A stretch of 64,000 bases of DNA from Elysia chlorotica (Eukaryota > Mollusca > Gastropoda > Plakobranchidae), in the NCBI GenBank assembly GCA_003991915.1, contig RQTK01000022.1, positions 1,012,880 through 1,076,879 of the forward strand, written 5' to 3'. Below are positions 24,301 through 32,000 of this stretch, piece after piece (the stretch's first letter is position 1; every line of letters begins with the position of its first letter). Made by a program: the position numbers and the translations under genes. The notes under the pieces were generated by a model. It did no database searches. It was not told the origin of the DNA and saw only the letters and a program-made list of their open reading frames with translations.

Positions 24301-25680
24301 AAACAGACTTTCTGTGTATTTCAGGCTGTTGACTCTAACACAACAGACTCAGTTGTGACTGACTACAACAGCGCCACCTGTGTACTGCTGATTTTGGTCT
24401 CTGGGCGAGATAGCGACTTCCCGGCTGTGGTTGTCCAGTCCACAGCCTCTGATGATAGAGATGCCCTGTTTATCAGTACCATAAGCTTGGCCTCGTTTGG
24501 AGCCGTGGCCCTCGTACTCATCGTCGTACTGGTCATAGTACTGTGTTGTATGCGAAGAGATTCACAGAAACTGTACACGGCGGACCAGAAGCAAGACCGT
24601 AGTCAAACCCTCAAAGAACGCCGCAAAGTTAAGGAAGGCGCTGCTGTTATGCGGTCGGTACATTCTGACAGTGAGAGGAGATTCATCAGGGAGCTCTCAG
24701 CGACAGACATCCAACGTGGCACGGATAACCCAGCATTCCAACACGCAGATCTCAACGGCCACGTGCAGACTGACCAAAATTCAATGTCAATGGCTCGGGA
24801 TGCCAATCAGCTTGTAATGGATATGGAGTCTTACTACAGCCTGCAGGGAGTCTTGCCAAGTCCCGACAGATCCGCTCCAACTGATACCCCAGAGCTCATC
24901 GCCTTCCAAGATGCCATTTCCCTGACAGATAAAGCTTCCAGTCTACAGAGTGGTCAGCTGGAAAGCAAAACTATGGGAACGACCCCGATTCAATATGACA
25001 ACGCTCGAGATCTCCAGAGACAGTACACAGCTATCGATCTCCTTACCAGCGTAGCTCCGCTCAGAGATCGGGAGTCCAGTCCGGTTTCTTCGTTTCTGAC
25101 CACTGGTCAAGGTGTGGAAGTGACTCCGGCCAGCAGCTCCGTCGGGACCTGGAGGTCAGTGAGGTCCATGCGGGATGTGGACGTTATTGGCGAGCTGGAA
25201 GACCTGATGGCAGGGAGCAGAGATCTCAGATCTATTTCTGCACACCAGAGTCCGCCAGAGTTACCTTGTTACCTGCACGGTTACCTCCCCGAGCAGCCGG
25301 ACCCCTCGTTGGAAGAGGCCGTCACGCCATTCCCTAGTTCACGAACTATCTATACACCCACACCAGGTCGCAGCCTTGAACCAAACCAACTACATTCAAA
25401 CTCAAAGACAGAGACGCATTTGCCACTTTCAGTAAGCAGCAAAGCAGATAACTCAACATCGACATCGAAAAATCGAGTTGTCTCAAGCTTACACCTAGAG
25501 CCTGATTTCTCTCTGACAAACTTCGATACTTATCAGATGTCGACCCAACCTTCTGGTCGTGACTTTACTGCAATGTCACCCAACGGACATTTCCTAAGCT
25601 CTAATCCTAGTCAGACAGTCGGAAACTTTCGTCGTAACGAAGACAGTGTAAATCAAAACGTGTTTACTGTAAGTCTTTAA
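12607..25680 (+). CDS. Gene A: short protocadherin-like transmembrane cadherin, 11 exons
   Basis: Coding exons: 12607-12667, 13132-13200, 14473-14654, 15521-15583, 16580-16669, 17287-17403, 19937-20047, 20791-20937, 22516-22597, 23483-23595, 24325-25680. All join in frame (2391 nt, 796 aa plus stop). Residues 1-20 are a signal peptide. About 22-390 form three cadherin-like repeats, with LDYD near 215, NDNPPVF at 250-256 and DPDLDPVSYRF in the third. About 394-420 is a transmembrane helix followed by CCMRR. The rest is a tail of about 375 aa, rich in Ser and Thr, ending VSL (class II PDZ-ligand-like). N-glycosylation sequons lie at 227, 312 and 350. Family knowledge says such proteins mediate calcium-dependent cell-cell recognition at the plasma membrane; the ligand is unknown. 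Convergent paralogue: gene B. The EC1-EC2 linker lacks the usual DxNDN residues. AATAAA at 26641 may be its poly(A) signal. Confidence 0.85.
12793..12876. repeat. (GTA)n microsatellite in gene A intron 1
   Basis: About 27 GTA units. The valine-rich open frame reading into it is intronic. Confidence 0.95.
13132..13200 (+). CDS. Gene A exon 2: start of EC1
   Basis: Acceptor CTTTGCCAG, donor GTGAGG, 69 nt, phase 1 to 1. It encodes MANCQNPFQASTTVEILETD and PK. This is the mature N-terminus with one cysteine and the first EC1 strand. It corresponds to gene B exon 2. Confidence 0.85.
13201..14472 (+). other. Gene A intron 2
   Basis: AT-rich intron sequence with a TG-rich patch at 14324-14355. No other feature recognised. 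Confidence 0.6.
14473..14654 (+). CDS. Gene A exon 3: most of EC1
   Basis: Acceptor TCTATTTTCAG, donor GTAAAC, 182 nt, phase 1 to 0. It ends with the strand LDLEQIYTDY. The matching exon of gene B ends VADLEQIANGL at the same phase. The last 32 bases with the donor are the first unit of a tandem array. Confidence 0.85.
14623..14815 (+). repeat. 38-bp array made from the exon 3 end and its splice donor
   Basis: Five units of 38 bp (AGAGCAGATC recurs at 14633, 14671, 14709, 14747, 14785). Each unit contains the exon end ATCTACACAGACTAT and, in the first four, the donor GTAAAC. The fifth donor has decayed to GTGTTA. Reading past the first donor meets an in-frame TAG within four codons (GTA AAC AGC TAG), so only the first donor keeps the protein open. 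Confidence 0.9.
14963..15396. repeat. Long (CT)n microsatellite with a gap
   Basis: CT repeat with short interruptions, split by 30 Ns. Its true length is unknown. Confidence 0.95.
15257..15286. other. Assembly gap, 30 N
   Basis: Run of N inside the CT repeat, so probably an assembly failure in the repeat rather than lost unique sequence. Confidence 0.95.
15521..15583 (+). CDS. Gene A exon 4: end of EC1
   Basis: Acceptor TTTTTTCCAG, donor GTAAGC, 63 nt, phase 0 to 0. It encodes SIVLETIILDLRCSDVSSGM and Q. Gene B exon 4 has the same length and phase. Confidence 0.85.
15584..16579 (+). other. Gene A intron 4
   Basis: Holds a short TG repeat (about 15980-15998), T/G-rich low-complexity DNA and a run of C just before the next acceptor. 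The 138-aa open frame here is low-complexity intron. Confidence 0.6.
16580..16669 (+). CDS. Gene A exon 5: EC1-EC2 linker
   Basis: Acceptor CTCCACCCAG, donor GTATTG, 90 nt, phase 0 to 0. It encodes VPYSGVISVTPVSEFRPVF and then LPRALEQEVPE. The place normally held by DxNDNxPxF reads VSEFRPVF, so calcium ligands look lost at this linker. EVPE starts EC2. Confidence 0.85.
16982..17090. mobile_element. MITE-like foldback element
   Basis: The left arm GTAAGTACAACGTTATGGTA and the right arm TGCTGCAACGTTGTACTAAC are imperfect inverted repeats around a spacer of about 40 bp. The same arms recur at 22637-23028, and a single arm at 3505. I see no coding capacity, so it looks like a non-autonomous element. 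A target-site duplication was not established. Confidence 0.5.
17287..17403 (+). CDS. Gene A exon 6: EC2
   Basis: Acceptor ATTACTGCAAG, donor GTAAGT, 117 nt, phase 0 to 0. It encodes DAAVNSEVFNLQPLVSDAD and on to ESSPYAGSL. Joined to exon 5 it gives the usual EC repeat opening (EVPEDAAVNSEVF). The pyrimidine tract is weak. Confidence 0.8.
17465..17770 (-). mobile_element. SINE-A copy, reverse, heavily diverged
   Basis: Shows CGTCTGACAATTTTACGTG, ATCATGACTCTTGTCTCAGC and TTACACTATA, all recognisable body blocks of the family in reverse. It lies in gene A intron 6. Confidence 0.65.
17925..18560 (+). pseudogene. LINE reverse-transcriptase remnant, internally deleted
   Basis: The first part (to about 18220) encodes NELNNFYARFDS, then SLKKNIACGPDNIS and CSKQLAPIFTKIFN. 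This is the typical N-terminal edge of a CR1/L2/Jockey-type non-LTR reverse transcriptase. After a break the frame resumes with the very C-terminus: TAWGGNTK, DRRHPLAKQLRLSQRSGKL and SFMSHAIRLHGINYLI, then a stop. The catalytic core with its YxDD motif is missing, so the element is dead. It is an insertion in gene A intron 6, in sense orientation. Confidence 0.75.
18561..19065 (+). mobile_element. 3' UTR and ATCTT tail of the LINE
   Basis: AT-rich trailer following the LINE stop codon. It ends GGGCAATAAAGTATA and then about six ATCTT units (19030-19061). A pentamer-repeat end fits a target-primed non-LTR retrotransposon, so the insertion 3' end lies near 19065. Confidence 0.6.
19066..19135. 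repeat. (CT)n microsatellite
   Basis: CT/CTAT tract directly after the LINE tail. Confidence 0.9.
19360..19560 (+). mobile_element. SINE-A-like copy, diverged
   Basis: tRNA-like head TAGCTGGCTCATGTGGTAGA, then a body with CACTGGTTGAGACAAAAGTC and a TTTTGGGACCCGACTTCCG end corresponding to the family terminal block. The body differs from SINE-A in places, so it may be a related subfamily. Confidence 0.55.
19686..19711. repeat. (TG)n microsatellite
   Basis: Pure TG repeat in gene A intron 6. Confidence 0.9.
19937..20047 (+). CDS. Gene A exon 7: EC2 core
   Basis: Acceptor TTTTCATCTGTAG, donor GTAGGC, 111 nt, phase 0 to 0. It encodes PDGYSVFDVAADGTVRLLL and SLDYDAGETTFVLNVTVK. The LDYD calcium-binding motif and an N-V-T sequon make this the clearest cadherin signature in gene A. 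Confidence 0.9.
20660..20760 (+). mobile_element. tRNA-like SINE head
   Basis: ATGGATCATACGGTAG (box-A-like, imperfect) is followed by CAGTTCGAGTCTCC (box-B-like). It lies just upstream of gene A exon 8. This is a truncated tRNA-derived element, not an intact tRNA. Confidence 0.45.
20791..20937 (+). CDS. Gene A exon 8: EC2-EC3 linker with Cys loop
   Basis: Acceptor TTATTTCCCCAG, donor GTAAGT, 147 nt, phase 0 to 0. It encodes DIGGLSSTATIRITVRNVND and NPPVFDFSGCSGDGCALTEY and on to PDFT. NVNDNPPVF is the canonical calcium-binding linker. C261 and C266 form a small loop also present, larger, in gene B. Its last bases seed the array that follows. Confidence 0.9.
20903..21605 (+). repeat. About 46-bp array made from the exon 8 end and its splice donor
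   Basis: About fifteen units, mostly 42-48 bp, each with AAAGCTACAGTCAC, CAGACTTTACT and then GTAAGTAC. The first unit is the true exon end and its donor at 20938. Most later units keep an intact GTAAGT (for example 21006, 21048, 21138, 21180, 21222, 21270, 21360, 21404, 21450, 21547). A few have mutated it (CTAAGT near 21312, GTAATT near 21497). Using the second donor would add 68 nt and shift the frame. Confidence 0.9.
21695..21820 (-). mobile_element. SINE-A fragment, reverse
   Basis: Carries GGGACCCAAGATTCACGTC, TGACAATTTTACGTGCTG and ATACCATGACTCCTACCTC, matching the reverse body of SINE-A without the head. Confidence 0.65.
22276..22352 (+). pseudogene. Decayed copy of gene A exon 9 and its upstream intron
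   Basis: ACCAGCTGACTTCAATCATT and CCGAATATTAGACAATTAGG align with the start of real exon 9 (GGCCAGCTGACCTCC..., CCGAATGCCATCACAGCTAC). The 30-40 bases upstream also align (CCTAACCTTG against CCTAACATTG). The acceptor CTCAG has become CTCAC and the frame is lost. The copy lies about 190 bp upstream of the real exon. Confidence 0.65.
22516..22597 (+). CDS. Gene A exon 9: EC3 start
   Basis: Acceptor CTCCCTCAG, donor GTTAAA (non-consensus after GT), 82 nt, phase 0 to 1. It encodes GQLTSIIPNAITATDPDLD and PVSYRFVS. ATDPDLD is the DxD calcium motif of EC3. Confidence 0.85.
22637..23028. mobile_element. Foldback element expanded by an internal tandem array
   Basis: The arms GTAAGTACAACGTCGCGGTA and GCGTGCTGCGAAGTTGTG match the foldback element at 16982. 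Between them lie eight 40-42 bp units (GCTTAAAACTGGTCGTTAAT, CTTCATATTCGCATATCAG) starting near 22661, 22703, 22743, 22784, 22825, 22867, 22909 and 22951. The inner part of the element has been amplified in place. It sits in gene A intron 9. Confidence 0.7.
23483..23595 (+). CDS. Gene A exon 10: EC3
   Basis: Acceptor TTGTTATAAG, donor GTATGT, 113 nt, phase 1 to 0. It encodes SPANFSSYLQIDAATGAVTM and TQAVGEFRFGHFSVTVE, with the usual IDAATGAVT strand. Gene B exon 10 has the same length and phases. Confidence 0.9.
23596..24324 (+). other. Gene A intron 10
   Basis: Plain AT-rich intron. No repeat or element recognised. Confidence 0.6.
24325..25680 (+). CDS. Gene A exon 11: membrane-proximal region, TM helix, cytoplasmic tail
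   Basis: Acceptor GTGTATTTCAG, phase 0, open to TAA at 25678-25680 (451 codons). It starts AVDSNTTDSVVTDYNSATC. The transmembrane helix runs LFISTISLASFGAVALVLIV and VLVIVL (about residues 394-419), with CCMRR as stop-transfer. The tail is acidic, Ser/Thr/Pro/Gln-rich, and has no domain I recognise. It ends NQNVFTVSL. It shares no clear similarity with the tail of gene B. Codon use and composition are more GC-rich than the flanking DNA, as expected for an exon under selection. Confidence 0.9.
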   Translation, partial: AVDSNTTDSVVTDYNSATCVLLILVSGRDSDFPAVVVQSTASDDRDALFISTISLASFGAVALVLIVVLVIVLCCMRRDSQKLYTADQKQDRSQTLKERRKVKEGAAVMRSVHSDSERRFIRELSATDIQRGTDNPAFQHADLNGHVQTDQNSMSMARDANQLVMDMESYYSLQGVLPSPDRSAPTDTPELIAFQDAISLTDKASSLQSGQLESKTMGTTPIQYDNARDLQRQYTAIDLLTSVAPLRDRESSPVSSFLTTGQGVEVTPASSSVGTWRSVRSMRDVDVIGELEDLMAGSRDLRSISAHQSPPELPCYLHGYLPEQPDPSLEEAVTPFPSSRTIYTPTPGRSLEPNQLHSNSKTETHLPLSVSSKADNSTSTSKNRVVSSLHLEPDFSLTNFDTYQMSTQPSGRDFTAMSPNGHFLSSNPSQTVGNFRRNEDSVNQNVFTVSL

Positions 25681-26640
25681 CTGATCAAAGACTGCTACAC
25701 AATGTACGTTGGGTTGTCATTGGCTTAGCCATCAGTGGCTTAATCTTCATCATCATCGAATCATCTATCGTACAATTACAATATGTTTAATATGGGAAGC
25801 ATTGAGAACCGTTTTGGAACAAATCATGCATGGTGCGAATGAAAACTTTATACAAGTCCCGGCCTGCCGAGGGACAGCAATTGTAGTTGGCTTTATATGA
25901 GTAAGCGCCTGTGGAGAGAGCAAATCGAGCTATCTTTATTTCTCTCTGTTTCATTGTGTCTCTCTCACTCTGTCTCGTTTTTTCTCATTCTCTATTTTTC
26001 TCTATCCATACACGTATTCCACCATATCTAACTATCTATCAATCTGTCTATCTTTCGATGTATCTATCTATCGATACATCTAATGATCTATATATCTATT
26101 TAACTATCTATAATTATAATTGTATCTATATAGCTCTTTATATATCTATCTATCGATTGATCAATCTATTTCTTCTTGGTAAACTCAACCAAATTGCGAC
26201 TTGTTTGTCAAGAGCTCAAATCAAAACTGTAAAATCGAGATTGAAAAACGCAGACAAATTATTTGTATTGCTAAAACGAATGATCCATATCTTAATAATG
26301 GTTTTACTTAGAGCCTTAATTTGTATTTTTTTCTAAAGTAAAATTTCGCGAATTAAACAAATCTTATTAAATTCCCTACTATTACGTTATTTATTTGTTT
26401 GTTTTTATTTAAAACTCACATACTAACATACTTTGTTACATCATTAATTCATCCATTGTACATGCACCATGGCGAGTGAATTTTATTCTCAAGTAATGGT
26501 GATCTAATAATCAACTTGCTCTTTCAAGATCTTATCATCAGTTTTACGCTCGTAGTGTTTCTTTTGTGTCAGTTGGTTTTAAGACAATTTTTTAAACTTT
26601 ATCTCTACCTTATGTTGATTATGTTCATATACATCACTTG

Positions 26641-26646
26641 AATAAA
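26641..26646 (+). terminator. Candidate poly(A) signal of gene A
   Basis: AATAAA about 960 bases after the stop codon, the first perfect hexamer I noticed on this strand. Unconfirmed. Confidence 0.3.
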
Positions 26647-27119
26647 AAAATATATCATATTAATTTGTAATTAAAAAAAATTTTTTAGTACTTCGGCATA
26701 GTGTGATGAACACAGGTCCATGTTTGTTTTAAGTGTAAACTTATAGTATTATTATTTTCAACTTCTCACTCGGTGTCATTCGTCCGTAACAGACGCCAAC
26801 AAACGTTAAAAAAGTACACTGCAACAAGTTAATCGCTCATCTTAGTTTGGTCCTTTGACGGACGTGATTTCCTGGTGGGGTGGTTTTCCAAGACACATTT
26901 TCTTCATCAGCATCGAGAAGTACATTTGATCTGGACAGGGTGTATATTAGAGCGTCTATTTGAGGCGATCGCATTATCTAAACACAGACAACAAAAATAA
27001 TATTTGACGTTACGCTTTATTATTAATATTGACTCATATTTCATTGATTTAGATAATGAAGAAACAAGCCGTTTGTATTGCAAAAAATATTCGAAGAATA
27101 TGTTCAGAGATCGTGTATA

Positions 27120-27125
27120 TTTATT
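27120..27125 (-). terminator. Candidate poly(A) signal of gene B
   Basis: TTTATT on the + strand, that is AATAAA on the minus strand, about 790 bases past the gene B stop. Another copy at 27016-27021 is an alternative. Confidence 0.25.
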
Positions 27126-27335
27126 TCCTGTGTAGAAGCAAGAATAAAACGAACTGGAAGAAATGAGAGATGACTAATATAATAATAATATAGGCGGGTT
27201 AGGAATGTTTTAAAGGTATTTTAGTCACATTAACAGATGCTGTTCTTATGATAACACTGCCAGTCATTTCATCATTCCCACTCAGCTTTTATACTGTACA
27301 AATTCAATGTACATATTAAAACAGCGTCAAAAACA

Positions 27336-27425
27336 CAGAGAGAGAGAAGAGAGAGAGAGAGAGACAAAGAGACAGAGACAGAGAGACAGATAGAGACAGA
27401 CATATAGACAGACAGACAGACAGGC

Positions 27426-27464
<39 letters not shown>

Positions 27465-27480
27465 GACAGACAAAGACAGG
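27336..27480. repeat. (GA)n / (GACA)n microsatellite
   Basis: GA tract passing into GACA repeats. The 116-aa open frame on the opposite strand is translated repeat. Confidence 0.95.
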
Positions 27481-27534
27481 GATATATTATACATTTATAA
27501 ACAAAGAATACCAAAACTTCTCTCTCAGTCGTGT

Positions 27535-27765
27535 ACATTGGTCTGAAGTGGTAGAGCGTTCGTTTCCAGATTGGGACGTCTGCGGTTAGAATCCCACAAT
27601 CGGCAAAAATGTATTTGTCCAATCTCTTCCCCTGTAACTGGTTGGGTCGGTGTCAGTATTATGTGAACGGAGTCCATGTCTCCAAGCCCTGTCTCGTGTG
27701 TAATAGCACTTACATTTAACAGACGTTATTCTTGGGGCCCGTCCGCAATAAAGCCAATTTAGTGC
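27535..27765 (+). mobile_element. SINE-A copy, diverged
   Basis: Head TGGTCTGAAGTGGTAGAGCG, box-B-like GCGGTTAGAATCCC, body GGTTGGGTCGGTGTCAGTAT, and the terminal GGGGCCCGTCCGCAATAAAG. It lies between the two cadherin 3' ends. Confidence 0.75.
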
Positions 27766-27914
27766 TCATGTTGATCCAACACAAAAAATCAAAGTGTATA
27801 TTGGTAACCATAACTCGCATGACTGCAGTTGCTCAACGTGTCAAGGAACATTGGTGTATTTGCGAAAGAAGGCGGCTAGACAGAAACCATAAACATTGTC
27901 CACCCAGAAGATGG

Positions 27915-29060
27915 TCAGTAAATAACTGGATGGGTTTCCTCCTCAAAGGCCCAGATATTTTTATCCTCAAAGCGTACCCTGGGGTTCTCATCCCGAAGAA
28001 ACTGGGGCAAGATTTTGTTGAGTCTGTTTCTCAGGCGCTCTCTCATCGTTCTATCCTCAGTTTTGTCTTGCTGAGTCTTACTCTCGTCGTTATTACAATC
28101 AGTTGCTTTCTTTTCCTTCTCTTTGGTTTCATTTCTCTTAACCCTTGGAGTTGCGTTGGTTGAAGTGGGTTTGTTGCAGATGTTTTGTTCCTTCCCCATA
28201 GAAAGTCCCAGAAAATTTGATGATATTTGGTGCGAGGACTGGGAGTCAGACACCACAGAGTCTCCTCTATTCACGAACAGCCCACTTCTGTAGTGACCGT
28301 TTCTTGCCGTGATAGCTGTGGGCACGAAAGTGATCGGGATTTTTCCTGCTTTCAGACTCGTCCGCTTTGACTCCGATGCTCGCCTCTCACCTGTGCTTCT
28401 GTTGCTGCTGTTTGTGCTAACACTGGTGCTACTGACCACCGTGCTAGTGGTTTCTGTGTTGGCAGCCTTCCGGGCTTCTCTTCGGGTACATGGCACGGGG
28501 AGAGCTGTTGGTTTCATCTGGTGACTCCGCTTGCTTTGTGCTGTGGAATGATCGAAGCTGTTCTCGTGGTGAAATCTCTCCGTGATATCTAAATCTGGCT
28601 CAGACAGCTCGGTGTCGTACGAGAATGTTGGCGCGCACGCCCTGAAACATGTCACTCCATCTGTATGGCCTTCGCATTCGTGGGACTGACATATGGAGCA
28701 CTTGATGCCTTCAACTTCCAGATCGTTTGTCTGTTTAAAACTGTCACTGCTGCTTTCTCTGGCTTCTTCTTCTCGTTTTCTCTTGGTTCGGGACAGCCGG
28801 ACCGCCACAATGGTCACACACGCTCCGAAGACAATAAAAGAAGTAAAGAGGATCAGGAAAGTAAGGAAAGGGAATATATTTAGAGTAGAGTCCCGGTAGT
28901 TTCGATCCAGCAGCGGTTGGTCTCCGTGAAGGACCAGACTGTGCATCCGATCTGGGATGTCCAAGCTGTTGTGTGGGGTCCGGCCTAGAGGCGTGTTGGA
29001 GACGAGGTCCACCTGGACTGTGGCAGTCTCGCTGTGCTGTAGGTCGGACTCCTCGGTGGC
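27915..29060 (-). CDS. Gene B exon 11: membrane-proximal region, TM helix, cytoplasmic tail
   Basis: Acceptor TTTCTCCCTCCAG, phase 0, stop TGA at 27915-27917. It begins ATEESDLQHSETATVQVDLV. The helix is NIFPFLTFLILFTSFIVFGA and CVTIVAV, followed by RLSRTKRKR. A CxxCxxHxCxxH cluster (residues 466-477) lies soon after the membrane. Long Ser/Thr stretches, then KEKEKK-type charged sequence, lead to the C-terminus ETHPVIY. No known tail domain recognised. The + strand open frames inside it are shadows. Confidence 0.9.
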   Translation of the reverse strand, partial: ATEESDLQHSETATVQVDLVSNTPLGRTPHNSLDIPDRMHSLVLHGDQPLLDRNYRDSTLNIFPFLTFLILFTSFIVFGACVTIVAVRLSRTKRKREEEARESSSDSFKQTNDLEVEGIKCSICQSHECEGHTDGVTCFRACAPTFSYDTELSEPDLDITERFHHENSFDHSTAQSKRSHQMKPTALPVPCTRREARKAANTETTSTVVSSTSVSTNSSNRSTGERRASESKRTSLKAGKIPITFVPTAITARNGHYRSGLFVNRGDSVVSDSQSSHQISSNFLGLSMGKEQNICNKPTSTNATPRVKRNETKEKEKKATDCNNDESKTQQDKTEDRTMRERLRNRLNKILPQFLRDENPRVRFEDKNIWAFEEETHPVIY

Positions 29061-32000
29061 CTGGAGGGAGAAACATGTATATTGTTGATGTTCCAAGAGA
29101 GCATTGGGTGGACAAGGAAAAAATTACATTGGTAAATTAATGTTTAAGAGTGTGCGTAGAAAAAAAGCATGAACTAAGTTTATGTATACAGGCCTGTTTT
29201 TTGGGTTTTTTTTTCGTCGCTTAAAATAGTCTTAGATTACACTGAAGTTGAACCTTATCTTCAAATTGTCTTTTAAACCATGAAAAATACGTTGAACAAA
29301 CATTTTCTAAATCGTTTCAATATTAAATTTGCTTCTTTGGTGGAAAAAATATACTAGTCCGTAATGGAAAATGTTCAAAATCTTTTCCCTTGTAATTATA
29401 CTATTACTGCTACCGAATAAGCGTGAAGCGTAGATTTCAATAAAAGCAGTACAGGTTTTCAAATTCGTTCGCCCGTCTTTAAGCTCCTTTTGTTAGGTGC
29501 CGCGGCTCATCGAAAATTAGTAAAATTTCTAGTCCCTAACAACTTTGACTATCTGTCCCGCTGATAATGACCACGGTGTCGTGTAGACATCGCTATCTCA
29601 CCCTGATTGTCAGCAGAATCTCTGTGGATTGTAGAGCACAAGAGGGCTTCACCACTCGGATTTCACCCGTCTCTTCCGCAATCACAAACTTGTCTTCAAA
29701 CTTCCCTGGGTCCACTGAAATGCATTTGATAAAAGACACATGTTCTTAAGGTTTTAGTTCCAATCAAATGTTATGGTGATGATGGTTCAATAACAATTAT
29801 AGGCTATGCTGTTTTCTGCATACTTCTTCATTTTCCTCTTCTGTTAAGTTTCAGCTTTTTTAACGTTGATTGATTTTGTGGAAGATCCCTTTTTTAGACA
29901 TATATTAACTTGTTGTAGTTGTTGCCGCTGAAGCAATCTTTCTTTTTTGTTGATATTGTACTAACAATTATTGGAGTTGGTGTAAATACATAATTTATGA
30001 TGCTGCTACATGCGGAGGTGTCGAAGCCATTGGGGATTCAGTGAATGAAACAAATACGTTTACTTCGACTTATAATTAATTTGTTTCGAAGGTGGGCAGT
30101 GTAGCTTTTTTAATTAAAGAATGAAAGATAGCCTCGTCACAATAATTAACGCTTTGAGTGAATCTATGATAAGAAGAAAATTCAACTGGGAGTAATTACA
30201 AGTACAGCGGGAACATGAACAAACAACTGCAAACGTTACAAATATAAAAGCAATTGAAAATAAAGTGTGAAAACATATGACTACATAAACAAAAACGGTC
30301 GTATTTTAAGATAATTATATCCATTTGATACATAAACTAAAGTTTCTTATACTGACAATACTATTTGTATTGCATTTAAACTTGGCTGAATATATCTGGT
30401 AGCGTGTACGAGTTACCTCTGTCTATGCTGTAGCGGATGGTGTAGTTCTGTGTGTCTCTGTCCTCGGCAGATATCTGGCCTGGGTACAGGCAAAGCGGGC
30501 CCTGAGGGAAGCAAGGTTTAGAATATCCAATTATTTAACAGTAATCATATTAAATGTTATTTAATATTAATATTACACCAAGAGGGGCAATTGTCATATA
30601 GTTTTACGTCTCGCTGGTCAAACATCTAAGTGTGTGTTTTCACTATGATGCTAAACATCTCACCTGACTGGTGTAATTACAGAAAAGCCTTTCTAGGAAA
30701 CAATGCAGGCTGTAAGCCAAGTTCGTACATCTTCTAATTTTTTAAGGATGTTTCCAATAAAGATTACAAGTCACTCAGGAGGCTTATTAAAAATTTTTGC
30801 CATGAATTTCCTTTGTTAGAGGTATTATTTACAACCATGTTCTCGGTGGATGCCAATGTTTAGGATTTCCCTAGACTATTTGACCTCTCAGTGCTCGAAT
30901 TTAACAAAAGGATTCCATAGAGACTGTGGCAGTGCGATTCGGTGTCGAAGTTTATAACTTCTCAAAGCACATTAATGTGTCGTTCATTTTTTATTTCTAG
31001 CCTACTGTAACCACTACTGTAATTTGTTTCGTCGCTAACGTCCAATGTCAGCACTATATAAACTATATTGTGGACGGACCCCAAGACTAATGTCTGATCT
31101 TTTTACGTGTTGCTACAAAGAAACAATGCGGAGAACCTGAACTCCTCGGTCACATTATACTGAAACCGACCCACCCAGTAGGAGACGAAATTGAACAAAG
31201 CACTAATCTACTTAATAATCCTAACTCTAACTAATGTCCACTCACGACATAGCCACACTTGACGGCAGCCTGGTAGTAGGGCTTGCTGCAGTGACCGTTG
31301 GTCTTGTGGCAGTCTGGATACACGAAGGCCGGGGTCTGGTCATCTGCATCGGTCACTGTGATGACCAGAGACTTGTAGGCGGTGAGTGGACCGGGCTCGC
31401 CTCTGTCCTGGAAACAGTGTCAGGTTTAGTTCAGCTTTTCTAAGTACATGTGATGGAAAGATGGATTTGTTTGTTTGTTTACGTGTTTCTTAGCGTTCTA
31501 AGTCAGCACTATTTAGGCTTTATTGTGGACTTGTGAGCAGTCTCCAAAGCTAAAGTCTAATAACTTTGAATGACGCCACACAGAGACAGTGTGGAGAGAC
31601 CTAAACTCTGACCACATTATACTGACACCGACTCAACCATTAAGGGCACAATAATGCGGTAGGTTCAATAGAGCTGTGCATGATATTGTTTGCACTAATA
31701 CAGAATTAATACACATTCTCCACGAGTACATTTCAGATACATGTATTTACATTTTTTTTTCTTGTTGCCCGGGGGGTGGGGACGTAAAGGCCGACTGTAC
31801 AGTAGGTAGTGCTCTTAACAGTGGAGCAGGATGAGCTTGTGGTCCTATCTCCATACAGGACTATTTGTGAAAGCTACAGGACGTAAAATCTTTGATCACT
31901 TTTTTCACTAAAAGTTTAACTACGTTGTCCCAGATATCTAGTTCGGTTGGTGCTCTGGATGGGCGGGAAGGAGATCCGTGGTTTAGATCTCGAATGTGCG

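Larger units (their letters stand above)
25681..27330. other. Shared 3' intergenic region of the two cadherins
   Basis: AT-rich sequence holding the probable 3' UTRs of gene A (rightwards) and gene B (leftwards). Degenerate CTAT repeats occupy about 25935-26170. No additional coding exon seen. Confidence 0.6.

Noticed and set aside
24363-24806. Minus-strand open frames of 71 and 67 aa
   Set aside because: Shadows of gene A exon 11, which has clear coding structure.
28309-28899. Plus-strand open frames of 68-72 aa
   Set aside because: Shadows of gene B exon 11.
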